Origin: Xanthomonas cassavae CFBP 4642
GTDB taxonomy: Bacteria; Pseudomonadota; Gammaproteobacteria; Xanthomonadales; Xanthomonadaceae
NCBI RefSeq assembly: GCF_000454545.1
Contig: NZ_CM002139.1
Location: forward strand, 4,633,854 to 4,666,644
Length of the DNA stretch: 32,791 bases
Direction: 5' to 3'
Both the position numbers and the translations under genes were made by a program. The notes beneath the pieces were generated by a model that was given only the letters and a program-made list of their open reading frames with translations, was not told where the DNA came from and made no database searches. Below, one piece after another: positions 7,696-16,700 of this stretch (position 1 is the stretch's first letter; every line of letters starts with the position of its first letter).

Positions 7696-8667
7696 TTATC
7701 GCCCAGCCGGGCGCTGCCCGGCGTCTGCCGCCGTTGCCGGCGCCGCATCGGTGCCTGCCGCGGCCTCGGGTAGGCCCGGTGTCGGCTGCGCGCGCAGCAG
7801 TGCAGCCACTTCGTCCTGGGTCTGCTGCTGGTACCAATGGCCATCGCGTTTGATCAACGCCACCGTCAGGTCGATATCGTGCGCGGCCAGCGGATAACGC
7901 AGCCGAACCTGCGCGCTGTCCCCCTCCTGCTTGACCAGGCCGGTACGCAGCGCATCCAGGCTGCTGTCGACCGACAGGTCGTAGCGCTCCAGCACCTTCT
8001 TGCACGTGGCCCAGAACGGCCCGAGCCGGCGCAGGCTTTCTTCCATGCCCAGCTGCTGCAGGTCGGCGTCGGAGGTAATGCCGGTGGCACGCGCGGCGGT
8101 CACCAGATCGGCGATGCTGGCCTTGGCACGCGGACGGTCGGCCAGCGGCGCGGACGCGGCCCAGGCACTCAGCGCATCGACCAGTTGCACATAGTGCGCC
8201 CGCTGCTCGGGCTGGTAATCGCTGCGACTGCGCAGGTACTGCACGCCGAACTGGCCCAGCGACTGCGCTGCCTGGGCAATGCCCCGCGACTGCCCGGCCA
8301 GCTGCGCATCGAAGGCCTGCTGCAGGCGGCGCTCGGCATCGGGGGCCGACAACGACCCCAGCAGGGCGCCGGTTTCGTTGGGCAACGGCAACTCGGTCAG
8401 CGGCCAGCGGCTGGCGCCGCTGCGCCAGGCCGCTTCCAGCTGGGTGTATTGCGCAGGTGTGACCCGGATCCGCGCGTAGGCCACCAGGTCGTTGCGCCGC
8501 AGCGGCACCGTCATCGACTGCATCGCGGCGGCCGGCTCGGCCTTGGCTCCGGGCAATGCAACGGCGGTGTCGTTGCGCTGACAGGCGCCGACGCAGAGTG
8601 CGGCCAGCAACACCCACGCGATGGACTGGAACCGGCCTGCGCGGCCGGTGGATGGCGACATGCGCAC
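7696..8667 (-). CDS. Putative lipoprotein, operonic with plsB
   Basis: A 323-residue protein of unknown family. It starts with a basic stretch and hydrophobic core ending in a lipobox (CVGAC, with Cys29 as the lipidated residue in the numbering used), so it should be a periplasm-facing lipoprotein. The mature part is mostly helical and alanine/glutamine-rich, with no enzyme motif I recognise, and has an alanine/proline-rich tail. The start shown is a GTG at 8667 because AGGGGA lies at proper distance; an ATG two codons later (8661) is possible. Its stop touches the plsB start region, so the two are co-translated. A role in envelope lipid balance is only a guess from this linkage. Confidence 0.83.
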   Translation of the reverse strand: MRMSPSTGRAGRFQSIAWVLLAALCVGACQRNDTAVALPGAKAEPAAAMQSMTVPLRRNDLVAYARIRVTPAQYTQLEAAWRSGASRWPLTELPLPNETGALLGSLSAPDAERRLQQAFDAQLAGQSRGIAQAAQSLGQFGVQYLRSRSDYQPEQRAHYVQLVDALSAWAASAPLADRPRAKASIADLVTAARATGITSDADLQQLGMEESLRRLGPFWATCKKVLERYDLSVDSSLDALRTGLVKQEGDSAQVRLRYPLAAHDIDLTVALIKRDGHWYQQQTQDEVAALLRAQPTPGLPEAAAGTDAAPATAADAGQRPAGR

Positions 8668-9067
8668 GATGTTCCCCTGATCGATCGGCGCATCTTGCTG
8701 TCTGAATGCACTGGCGGCAAGGCGCCTGGCCACCGTACGCTGAAGTACGGATCAAAGATGTTACGTTTTCGTAGTTCTTCATCTGTTGCCAACCGGTGTC
8801 CGACCAGGACTGCCGTTGTCTCATTCGGACAACTTTGTCCACCAAACAGGTCGCGAGCCTTGTCCCGACTGCGTTTCGCCCGATGTTGCGGCGCATCATG
8901 TAAGCGATTGCAGTTCCTGCTAGCGTGCGCGCCATCGCGCTTCGAGGTCGCCATCGGATGGGGCCGATGACATTCATGTGCCTGTGCGACACGAACGTTG
9001 GGCACCCGCAGACTGCACGCACTGCTTTGGCACGCGGCCGTCACCGCCTTGTTTTGGAGAAAGCGCC
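8668..9067. other. Divergent regulatory region between the lipoprotein-plsB operon and the LacI-type gene
   Basis: No gene is supported. This 400-bp stretch must hold the promoters of both divergent units. It contains an operator-like site (8899-8912) and overlapping inverted repeats near 8798-8833 (GTCCGA with TCGGAC, GTTGTC with GACAAC) of unknown meaning. I could not pick out convincing -35/-10 pairs. Confidence 0.55.
8899..8912. promoter_or_regulatory. Possible LacI-family operator
   Basis: The site TGTAAGCGATTGCA is an imperfect 14-bp palindrome with a central CG, the usual shape of LacI/GalR-family operators (TGnAAnCGnTnnCA). It lies about 155 bp upstream of the LacI-type gene, which could mean autoregulation. 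It rests on one match only, and binding is inferred. Confidence 0.35.
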
Positions 9068-10120
9068 ATGAGTCGGCCACGTTCGGAAGGCGGCAGCGTC
9101 ACCATCAAGGACGTGGCCCGCGAGGCGCAGGTGTCGGTCGCCACGGTGTCGCGCACCATGAACGGGCACCAGCACGTCGCGGAGTCGGTGCGTGAACGCG
9201 TGCTGCAGGTGGCGCGCGCACTGAACTACATCCCGCATCACGCCGCGCGCAGCCTGAGCAGCCGCCGGACCCACACCATCGGGGTGGTGTTGCCGGATCT
9301 GCATGGCGAATTCTTTTCCGAACTGATCCGCGGCATCGACCAGGTGGCACGGGAGCAGGGCTACCACCTGCTGGTGTCCAGCTCGCACGGCGACCCGCAG
9401 GCGCAGCGTCGTGCGCTGGAGCGTCTGCCCGGCCGGGTGGATGGGGTGGTGGTGATGTCGCCGTCGTTGGGTGATTCGGGCGTGCACGAAGACGCGCTAC
9501 CGGGCAGTCTGCCGGCGGTGCTGCTCAATTGCGCCGGCAGTGCCAGCCAGCGCCCGGTGCTCAACGTGGACAACTACGGCGGCGCGCGGGTGATGACACG
9601 CCATTTGCGCGACAGCGGGCACCGCCGCATCGCCTTCATCGCCGGCCCTGACGACAACTTCGATGCGCACGAGCGCCTGCGCGGCTATCGCGATGAAATG
9701 GCGGTGGATGCACACGCGCAGCCGTGGGTGCTGCCGGGCAACTTCGACGAGGAGTCCGGCTACCGCGCCGGCCAGGCATTGACGCAGCAGGACCACCCGG
9801 ACGCGGTATTCGCCGCCAACGACATGATGGCGCTGGGCTGCCTGTTCGCGCTCGGCCACGCCGGGCTGAAGGTGCCGCAGGACATCGCGCTGGCCGGCTT
9901 CGACGACGTGCCGATGGCGCGCTATGTGCTTCCCGCGCTGACCACCATGCGGGTGGACATCGCCGGGCTGGGCGCGCGCGCGTTACGGCTGCTGCTCGGC
10001 CAGCAGTTGGTCGATGCCCCGCCGCCGCCCGCCGATGCTGCGCCGCCAGCGTTTTCGGAAATGGTGCCGGAGCTGATCGTACGGGCTTCCAGTGCCGCCC
10101 GAGCCACGCCGGGCAGCTGA
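9068..10120 (+). CDS. LacI/GalR-family transcriptional regulator
   Basis: A 350-residue repressor-type protein. The N-terminal helix-turn-helix is canonical (VTIKDVAREAQVSVATVSR at about residues 11-29), followed by the hinge helix NYIPHHAARSLSSRRT. The periplasmic-binding-like sensor domain shows IGVVLPDLHGEFFSELIRG, then FAANDMMALGCLFAL and the family signature LAGFDDVPMARY. Such proteins bind a palindromic operator and release it when a small ligand, often a sugar, binds the C-terminal domain. GGAGA lies upstream of the ATG. It stands directly before two receptor genes on the same strand, so it most likely controls them in response to the ligand they import. The proline-rich tail is unusual but short. 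Confidence 0.94.
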   Translation: MSRPRSEGGSVTIKDVAREAQVSVATVSRTMNGHQHVAESVRERVLQVARALNYIPHHAARSLSSRRTHTIGVVLPDLHGEFFSELIRGIDQVAREQGYHLLVSSSHGDPQAQRRALERLPGRVDGVVVMSPSLGDSGVHEDALPGSLPAVLLNCAGSASQRPVLNVDNYGGARVMTRHLRDSGHRRIAFIAGPDDNFDAHERLRGYRDEMAVDAHAQPWVLPGNFDEESGYRAGQALTQQDHPDAVFAANDMMALGCLFALGHAGLKVPQDIALAGFDDVPMARYVLPALTTMRVDIAGLGARALRLLLGQQLVDAPPPPADAAPPAFSEMVPELIVRASSAARATPGS

Positions 10121-10287
10121 CAGAGACGCCACGTGCCGCATCTTCACGAATTCTTTGCGGTTTCTTATGTTTTTTATAACTCCTGCTCTGTTGCCGACAT
10201 CGCTCCATCGTCCCTGAAACAACGCACCATCCCGCGCAACGCCGACCATTTCGCCGGTACGCGCCTGACCCCTGGGAGGGGGAAGTC
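10121..10287 (+). promoter_or_regulatory. Promoter and leader region of the first TonB-dependent receptor gene
   Basis: The 167-bp gap contains an AT-rich patch (about 10150-10185). Within it TTCACG and TATGTT are 17 bases apart, a weak candidate promoter. The last 25 bases match the leader of the second receptor gene: CGCGCCT, one differing base, then ACCCCTGGGAGGGGGAA. In this, CCCCT (10269-10273) can pair with AGGGG (10277-10281), hiding the Shine-Dalgarno sequence in a small hairpin. Confidence 0.5.
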
Positions 10288-13200
10288 ATGAAGACCTACC
10301 GTACCGTCTCCATCCTGCCGGCGCGCAGCCTGCTGTGCTGTGCCCTCGCCGCTTCGTTGCTAGCCGCCGCCCCGGCCATGGCCCAGTCCAGCAACGCCAC
10401 CCTGCGCGGACAGGTGGCCGCGTCCCAGGCCGGGACCACGGTGACCGCGACCAATGTCGCCACTGGCGCCACCCGACGCGTGGTCACCGGGGCGGACGGC
10501 AGTTATGCCTTGGTCGGTCTGCCGCCGGGGACCTACAAGGTGGATGCGGGCCCGGGTACGGAGAAGACGGTGACCTTGTCGGTGGCCTCGTCGGTCAGTC
10601 TGGATCTGGGCGCCGGCGGCCAGGCGGCAGTGCCGGCCGCCGACGGTACCGCCACCACCCTGGACACGGTCAAGGTCACCGCCACCACGCTGCAGGAGGT
10701 CAAGACCTCCGAGGTGGGCACCAACATCTCGCTCAAGCAGATCAGCACCGTGCCGCAGCTGACGCGCAACTTCCTGGAGTTCGCCGACACCGTGCCGGGC
10801 ATGCAGTTCGAGACCGATGCCAACGGCAATAGCCGTATCCGCGGCGGTGCGCAGGCCAGCTCGGCGGTCAATGTCTACATCGACGGCGTGGGCCAGAAGA
10901 GCTACCTGTTCGGCGGCGTCTCCGGCCAGCAGCAGAGCGCGGGCAACCCATTCCCGCAGCTGGCGATCGGCGAATACAAGGTCATCACCTCCAACTACAA
11001 GGCCGAGTTCGATCAGGTGGGCTCGGCGGCGATCGTGGCGTCCACCAAATCCGGCGGCAACGAGTTCCACGGCGAGATCTTCGGGCGCACCACCAATACC
11101 GATTTCCGCGCGCGCCAGGCCGACGAGCGCGCCGGCGCGCCCAATGCCGACGGCAGCAAGCGCAAGACCCACCAGGACGAGTACGGCTTCGCGTTGAGCG
11201 GCCCGATCGTCAAGGACAGGGCGCACTTCTTCTTCAGCTACGAAGGCAAGGGCTTCGAGGTGTCGGCCAACCCGGTCTCGGTGCCGGACAATTTCAGCGT
11301 GTTGAGCGACGACCTGCCGGCCGGCGTGCAGGGCCGCCTGGGCTCGGTGACCCGTCCGTTCAACGAAGACCTGTACTTCGGCAAGATCGATTGGGACATC
11401 GGCGAGAACGACCGCCTGGAGCTCACCGCCAAGGTCCGCGACGAAGAAAGCCGCGACAGCGTGGGTGACCGCAACACCGCCATCGCCGCCAAGATCAATC
11501 TCAATTCCGAAGAGCGCTACGACCTGCGCTGGCAACATTTTGGCGAAACCTATGTCAACGAGGCGCGCATCTCCTACGAGGACGTGCTGTTCAATCCCAC
11601 CGCCTACACCATCGGCAGCCAGAGCGTGTATACGCGCGGCATCGCCGAGAACGATGTGCTGATCAACGACGGCGCCACCAGCGGCCTGGCGATCCAGCGC
11701 AAGGGCCAGAAAGGCCCCAGTTTCCAGAACGACCTGACCTTCAACAGCATCGACTGGCACGGCAGCCACGTGATCAAGATGGGCGTGAAGTACAAGGAAG
11801 TGGAACTGACCCAGAGCGAGAATTCCACCGTCAACCCGTCGTTCTTCTACGCGGTCAACGATGGCCAGGGCACGGGCGCGATTCCGTACCAGGTGCGCTT
11901 CAACCTGCCGTTCGCCGGCGCCGCACCGTCGGTGACCACCACCAGCAAACAGCTGGGCCTGTACATTCAGGACGATTGGGACGTCAACGACAAGCTGCAG
12001 TTGAACCTGGGCGTGCGCTGGGACGGCGAAAAGATCCCGTCCTACCTGGACAACGTGACCCCGCCGGAAGTGATCGCCGCCTTGAACGGCCCCGGCACCG
12101 ACCCGGCCGTCAGCGCCACCTATGCCGAACAACTGGCCAAGGGCGGCGTGGACATCAACGACTACATCAGCAACGGCCGCAATCGCAAACAGGACAACAA
12201 CAACTTCGCGCCGCGCCTGGGCTTCTCCTACGACTTCCGCGGCGACGAATCGCTGGTGCTGTTCGGTGGTGCCGGGCGCAGCTTCGACCGCAATCTGTTC
12301 GACATCATGGGCCTGGAACAGGTCAAGTCGGCACTGTCGCAGTACACCATCCGCTTTGTCGAATCCTCCGGCTGCACGCCGGCGCCGGGCACCTGCACCA
12401 ACTTCAATCCGGCCTATCTCAGCAACCCGGACAGCCTGGCCGGCCTGGTCGATGCGCGCGTGCGCAACGGCGAGATCGACCTGCTCAACAACGATCTGAA
12501 GACGCCGTATTCGGACCAGTACTCGCTGGGCCTGCGCACCCGCGTGGGCGAGTGGAGCAACTCGGCCACGGTGTCCTACATCCATAGCCAGGACGGCCTG
12601 ATCCTGACCCTGGGCAACCGCTACCCGAATGGCGACTTCTTCCAGGCCGGCGGCCAGCCGTGGACCCAGACCCCGCCCGGTTTCGGTTCGCTGATCATCG
12701 GAAACAACGGAGTGGAGACCAAGACCGCGCAGCTGCTGTTGTCCACCGACAAGGCCTACACCAAGGAAAGCGGCTGGGGCCTGACCGCGGCGTATACGTT
12801 CTCGCGCGCACGCGGCAACCGCGGCAACGACGAGCAGTACGGCTTCGACGCGGCCACCATCGCCGATTATCCGTTCCTGGATCTGAACTCGGTCCCGCGC
12901 CACCGCCTGGTGGTCACCGGCATCTACGATCTGTTCTGGGGCATCAGCGCCTCGGCCAAGCTGACCCTGGCCACGGTGCCACCGCGCAACGAAGCGGTGT
13001 CCTACGACCTGTATGGCGGCCCACCTTCGAACAACATCCGTGTGGTCTCGGTAGATGCGCCCGGCGGCAAGTTCCTGGCCGGCGGCGACATCTTCGGCAC
13101 CCGCCAGCTGGATCTGTCGCTGTCCAAGGACATGCACGTCACCGATGCGGTAACCGTGCAGGTGCGCGGCGACCTGATCAACGCATTGAACTTCCGCAAC

Positions 13201-13326
13201 TACGACCAGTACGCCATCGATTGGGGCCAGGGCGGCGTCTACGACCCGCGCGTGAGCATCAACCAATACGGCGCCATGTCCACCCCGCCACGCAGCCTGT
13301 TCCTGAGCGCGCGCATCATCTGGTAA
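10288..13326 (+). CDS. TonB-dependent receptor with N-terminal carboxypeptidase-regulatory-like domain (Oar-like), copy 1
   Basis: A 1012-residue outer-membrane active transporter. In order: signal peptide (residues 1-32, ending APAMA before QSS); a carboxypeptidase-regulatory-like beta-sandwich (about 36-108, with GADGSYALVGLPPGTY); a TonB-box-like TLDTVKVTA (about 125-132); a plug domain with TRNFLEFADTVPGM; and a large beta-barrel ending in an aromatic residue (SARIIW), as expected for BamA-dependent assembly. Energy would come from TonB-ExbBD in the inner membrane. The ligand is unknown. The arrangement is typical of the Oar-like receptors abundant in Xanthomonas. It is paralogous to the next gene, sharing the signal peptide and plug almost fully. 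Its barrel loops diverge. Confidence 0.93.
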   Translation: MKTYRTVSILPARSLLCCALAASLLAAAPAMAQSSNATLRGQVAASQAGTTVTATNVATGATRRVVTGADGSYALVGLPPGTYKVDAGPGTEKTVTLSVASSVSLDLGAGGQAAVPAADGTATTLDTVKVTATTLQEVKTSEVGTNISLKQISTVPQLTRNFLEFADTVPGMQFETDANGNSRIRGGAQASSAVNVYIDGVGQKSYLFGGVSGQQQSAGNPFPQLAIGEYKVITSNYKAEFDQVGSAAIVASTKSGGNEFHGEIFGRTTNTDFRARQADERAGAPNADGSKRKTHQDEYGFALSGPIVKDRAHFFFSYEGKGFEVSANPVSVPDNFSVLSDDLPAGVQGRLGSVTRPFNEDLYFGKIDWDIGENDRLELTAKVRDEESRDSVGDRNTAIAAKINLNSEERYDLRWQHFGETYVNEARISYEDVLFNPTAYTIGSQSVYTRGIAENDVLINDGATSGLAIQRKGQKGPSFQNDLTFNSIDWHGSHVIKMGVKYKEVELTQSENSTVNPSFFYAVNDGQGTGAIPYQVRFNLPFAGAAPSVTTTSKQLGLYIQDDWDVNDKLQLNLGVRWDGEKIPSYLDNVTPPEVIAALNGPGTDPAVSATYAEQLAKGGVDINDYISNGRNRKQDNNNFAPRLGFSYDFRGDESLVLFGGAGRSFDRNLFDIMGLEQVKSALSQYTIRFVESSGCTPAPGTCTNFNPAYLSNPDSLAGLVDARVRNGEIDLLNNDLKTPYSDQYSLGLRTRVGEWSNSATVSYIHSQDGLILTLGNRYPNGDFFQAGGQPWTQTPPGFGSLIIGNNGVETKTAQLLLSTDKAYTKESGWGLTAAYTFSRARGNRGNDEQYGFDAATIADYPFLDLNSVPRHRLVVTGIYDLFWGISASAKLTLATVPPRNEAVSYDLYGGPPSNNIRVVSVDAPGGKFLAGGDIFGTRQLDLSLSKDMHVTDAVTVQVRGDLINALNFRNYDQYAIDWGQGGVYDPRVSINQYGAMSTPPRSLFLSARIIW

Positions 13327-13347
13327 GTCGCCAGAAGCGGCTGACAC

Positions 13348-13473
13348 ACGTAGCGAGCAGTCGTCAGGCGAGGACGGCGCGCTCAGAACCGGGCCGTATG
13401 CGTGGTACATGCCGATTCTGAGTAACGACCACGCCCGCCTCGCAGCTGTGCAGGTGATTTGTCAGCTGCTCTC
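13348..13473. repeat. Dispersed 126-130 bp repeat, copy 1
   Basis: The stretch matches 31461-31590 in the same orientation. Shared blocks include ACGTAG-GA-CAG at the left, GCGCTCAGAACCGG in the middle, CGCCCGCCT-GCAGCTG to the right, and GCTCTC at the right end. Around 13382-13423 the sequence can fold: CTCAGAA pairs with TTCTGAG and CGG with CCG. It begins 22 bases after the stop of the first receptor gene. Confidence 0.7.
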
Positions 13474-13495
13474 AACAAACAGGGTCGCCAGCAAT

Positions 13496-13524
13496 GCCAG
13501 CACAGGGATGCCGCCTGTGCTGGC
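13496..13524 (+). terminator. Strong hairpin downstream of the first receptor gene
   Basis: GCCAGCACAGG (13496-13506) pairs perfectly with CCTGTGCTGGC (13514-13524) across a 7-base loop. There is no T-run, so it is not a classical intrinsic terminator. It may protect or end the receptor mRNA, or belong to a repeat. It could work on either strand. Confidence 0.35.
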
Positions 13525-13563
13525 CATCGTGCATGGCATTCGCCCTGGGCCGCCGCTGATGAT

Positions 13564-13579
13564 TGCAACGCCCGTTGCA
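13564..13579. promoter_or_regulatory. 16-bp palindrome upstream of the second receptor gene
   Basis: TGCAACG-CC-CGTTGCA is a perfect 7-bp inverted repeat with two central bases, about 210 bp upstream of the second receptor start. The half-site resembles the right half of the site at 8899-8912 (TGCAATCG read on the minus strand), but the spacing is two bases longer. It may be an operator for the local LacI-type regulator; this is inference. Confidence 0.33.
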
Positions 13580-13763
13580 TGCCGATGCGCCGTATCGGCC
13601 ACGCGCCGCCAATGCTTTCCCCGTCTCGACCCGTGCCTGAAGGAGCAGCCGCCCGTCACCGTAGACCTTTGTCGTTCTTGCAGCCATTCGGCTGTTGTTG
13701 CCTGCCGTTCCCGTGTTCCACACCAAAGCATCAACCCAACGCGCCAGTCACTGCACTGCGTCG

Positions 13764-13790
13764 CGCCTTACCCCTGGGAGGGGGAAAGTC
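13764..13790 (+). promoter_or_regulatory. Conserved receptor leader with hairpin over the ribosome binding site
   Basis: CCCCT (13771-13775) can pair with AGGGG (13779-13783) across a GGG loop. This covers the GGGAGGGGG Shine-Dalgarno sequence seven bases before the ATG at 13791. The element is nearly identical before the first receptor gene (10263-10287) although the sequences further upstream differ. Confidence 0.5.
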
Positions 13791-16700
13791 ATGAAGAATC
13801 ACCGCACCGTCTCCATCCTGCCGGTGCGCAGCCTGTTGTGCTGCGCCCTGGCCGCCTCGTTGTTCGCCACCACGCCAACCATGGCCCAGTCCAGCAATGC
13901 CACGTTGCGCGGACAGGTCGCCTCCGCGCAGAGCGGCAGCGAAGTGGTCGTCACCAATCTGGCCACCGGCTCGGTGCGTCGCGCGCCGGTCAATGCGAAC
14001 GGCAACTACACCATCGTCGGTCTGCAGCCGGGCACCTACACCGTCGAATCCAACGGCGTCAGCCGCACGGTGACCCTGTCGGTGGCCTCCAGCGCCACCG
14101 TCGATCTCGGCACCGAGACGGCGACCGCACCGGCCGGCGATGCGACCACGCTGGACACGGTGACGGTCAGCGCGCCGATGATTCGCGACGTCAAGACCTC
14201 CGAAGTGGGCAACACCATCAGCGCGCGGCAGATCCAGCAATTGCCGCAGGCCACGCGTAACTTCCTGGAGTTCGCCGATACCGTGCCGGGCATGGTGTTT
14301 CAGGTGGACGGCAACGGCAACACCAAGCTGCGCGGCGGTGCGTCCAACGCCAGCGCCGGTAATCTGTACATCGATGGCGTGGGCCAGAAGAGCTACGTGC
14401 GCAGCGGCGGCGTGGCCGGCCAGAGCGACACACAAGGCAACCCGTTCCCGCAGCTCGCCATCGGCGAGTACAAGGTGATCACGTCCAACTACAAGGCCGA
14501 ATACGGCCAGATCAGTGGCGCGGCGATTACCGCGGCCACCAAGTCCGGCACCAACGAGTTCCACGGCGAAGCGTTCTACCGCTACACCGATCAGGATCTG
14601 CGCGACACGCGTCCCGACGAGGAACAAAACGGCAAGATCGATTCGCAGACCAAGGAATACGGATTTGCGTTGGGTGGGCCGCTCATCCAGGACCGCATGC
14701 ATTTCTTCGTTGCCTACGAGGGCAAGGAGAACGTGGCGCCCAAGAGCGTGCAGCCGAGCGCGGAAGCAGCCGCCTTCGTCAATCAGTTGCCGTCCGACCT
14801 AGCCAGCCAGTACGGCCCGGCCAATATGCCGTTCGAGGAGGACCTGTTCTTCGGCAAGATCGATTTCGAACCCACCGATCGCGATCGTATCGAGCTGAGC
14901 ACGATCTACCGCGACGAAACACAGACCGCCAACGTCGGCGGTACCAACACGCTGACGCAGGCCACCGACAAGATCAACAAGGACAAGCGCACCAACCTGC
15001 GTTGGCAGCACAGTGCCGACAACTGGTACAACGAGCTCATCGTTGGCACGGAAAACTCGGAGAACAATCCGACCCCGCGTACGCTTGGTAACGGCATCAT
15101 CTACACCTATTTCCAGCCACGTGCCGGCTCCACCGATATCGATGAGCGGACCTTTTTGACCGCCGGATCGGCGGGCGGCCTCAATGCGCAGCGCAAGAGT
15201 CAAAAAGGCTGGTTTCTCCAGAACGATCTGACCTTCACCAGCTTCCAGTGGCATGGCGAACACACCATCAAGATGGGTGTGAACTACAAGGACATCGAGC
15301 TCACCTCGCAGGATGCGGCGGCGTTGAATCCGCAGTTCAGCTATCGCGTCAACGGTGGCAGCGTGGAGTCCACGCCATATCGCGTGGATTTCGTCGCGCC
15401 GTACACCACGCCCGGCCAGCGCGCCACGGTGGTCTCGCCGTCCAAGCAGTACGGCATCTATCTGCAGGACGACTGGGCCGCCACCGACAAGCTGATGATC
15501 AACATCGGCGTGCGCTGGGATTACGAAGACACTCCGGCCTACACCGACTTCGTTACCTCGCAAGCCTTCGTCGATGCGCTGTATGCCAACGATGCGGAAA
15601 ACCCCGGCCAGCCGTGGGCCAACCGCTTGCTGCCCAGCGGAATCAACGTGGCCGACTACATCAGCACCGGCAACAATCGCAAGAACTTCAAGGATGCCTG
15701 GGCGCCGCGCTTCGGCTTCTCGTATGACATCTTCGGCGACGAAGCCGCCATCGTGCATGGCGGTGCGGCGCGTTCGTACGACCGCAACCTGTTCGAGCAG
15801 CTGGCGCTGGAAACCAGCAAGGCGGCGTTGTCGCCGGTGGCGGTGTATTTCGAAAATCCGGCAACCCAGCAGTGCTATCGCGCGGATCGCCCCTGTGTCG
15901 CGTTCGATCCCCGTTATCTGAACGGCATCGACCAGCTCAATACCATTCCTGATGTCAGCGGCAGCGCCGAGCTTTTCATGTTCAACAACAAGCTCAAGAC
16001 GCCTTACAGCGATCAGTACAGCATCGGCATCACCAATCAGGTGGGCGACTGGCTGACCGATGTGACCTTCCAGCGCATTTTGAGCTACGACGGCTTTGCG
16101 ATGGGCCTGATCAACCGTTACCCGGATGGTTCGTATTTCCAGAACGGCAACGTGCCGTGGGGCGAGCCGGTTCCCGGCTACCAGAACACCATCCTGGGCA
16201 GCAACGGCCTGGAACAGCGCAACAGCCAGGTGCTGCTGTCGGCCGACAAGCCGTATACCAAGGACTCCGGTTGGGGCCTGACCTTGTCCTACACCCACAC
16301 CAGCGCGCGCCAGAACCGCAACATCGACGAGCCGTACGGCTTCGACAAGGCCATCATTCGCGGCTATCCGTTCGTGAAGTCCGATGCGGTGGCTGCACAC
16401 CGCTTCGTGGCTTCCGGCTCGATCGATATCCCGTGGGGTGTGACGCTGGGTGCCAAGCTGGTGCTGGCAACGCCCGAGCCGATCAACACGATCGCCTGCT
16501 TCGGCTTCACCGATCCCGATGGCGCAACCTGCCAACAGGTCGGCGTCACTCCGCCGGGCAGCGGCAAATTCCTGGTCGGTGGCGATATCTGGGGCTACCG
16601 CACGGTGGATTTCCAGGCCACCAAGGAGTTCACCGTGGTCGGCGACTTCAAGCTCAACGCGCGCGTGAACCTGCTCAACGCGTTCAACTTCAAGAACTAC

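Larger units (their letters stand above)
13327..13790. other. Repeat-bearing gap between the two receptor genes
   Basis: No gene is supported in these 464 bases. It holds one copy of a dispersed repeat (13348-13473), a strong 11-bp hairpin (13496-13524), a 16-bp palindrome (13564-13579), a small CAGCC-ATTC-GGCTG hairpin near 13682, and the conserved receptor leader at its right end. The gap suggests that the second receptor gene has its own promoter. Confidence 0.6.

Noticed and set aside
4856..7897. 1013-residue plus-strand frame
   Set aside because: It is antisense to plsB; high GC keeps the opposite frame open. The composition (Gln, His, Arg, Ala) is that of a shadow.
10360..13410. 1016-residue minus-strand frame opposite the first receptor
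   Set aside because: Antisense shadow of a strongly supported receptor gene; no start signal or family resemblance.
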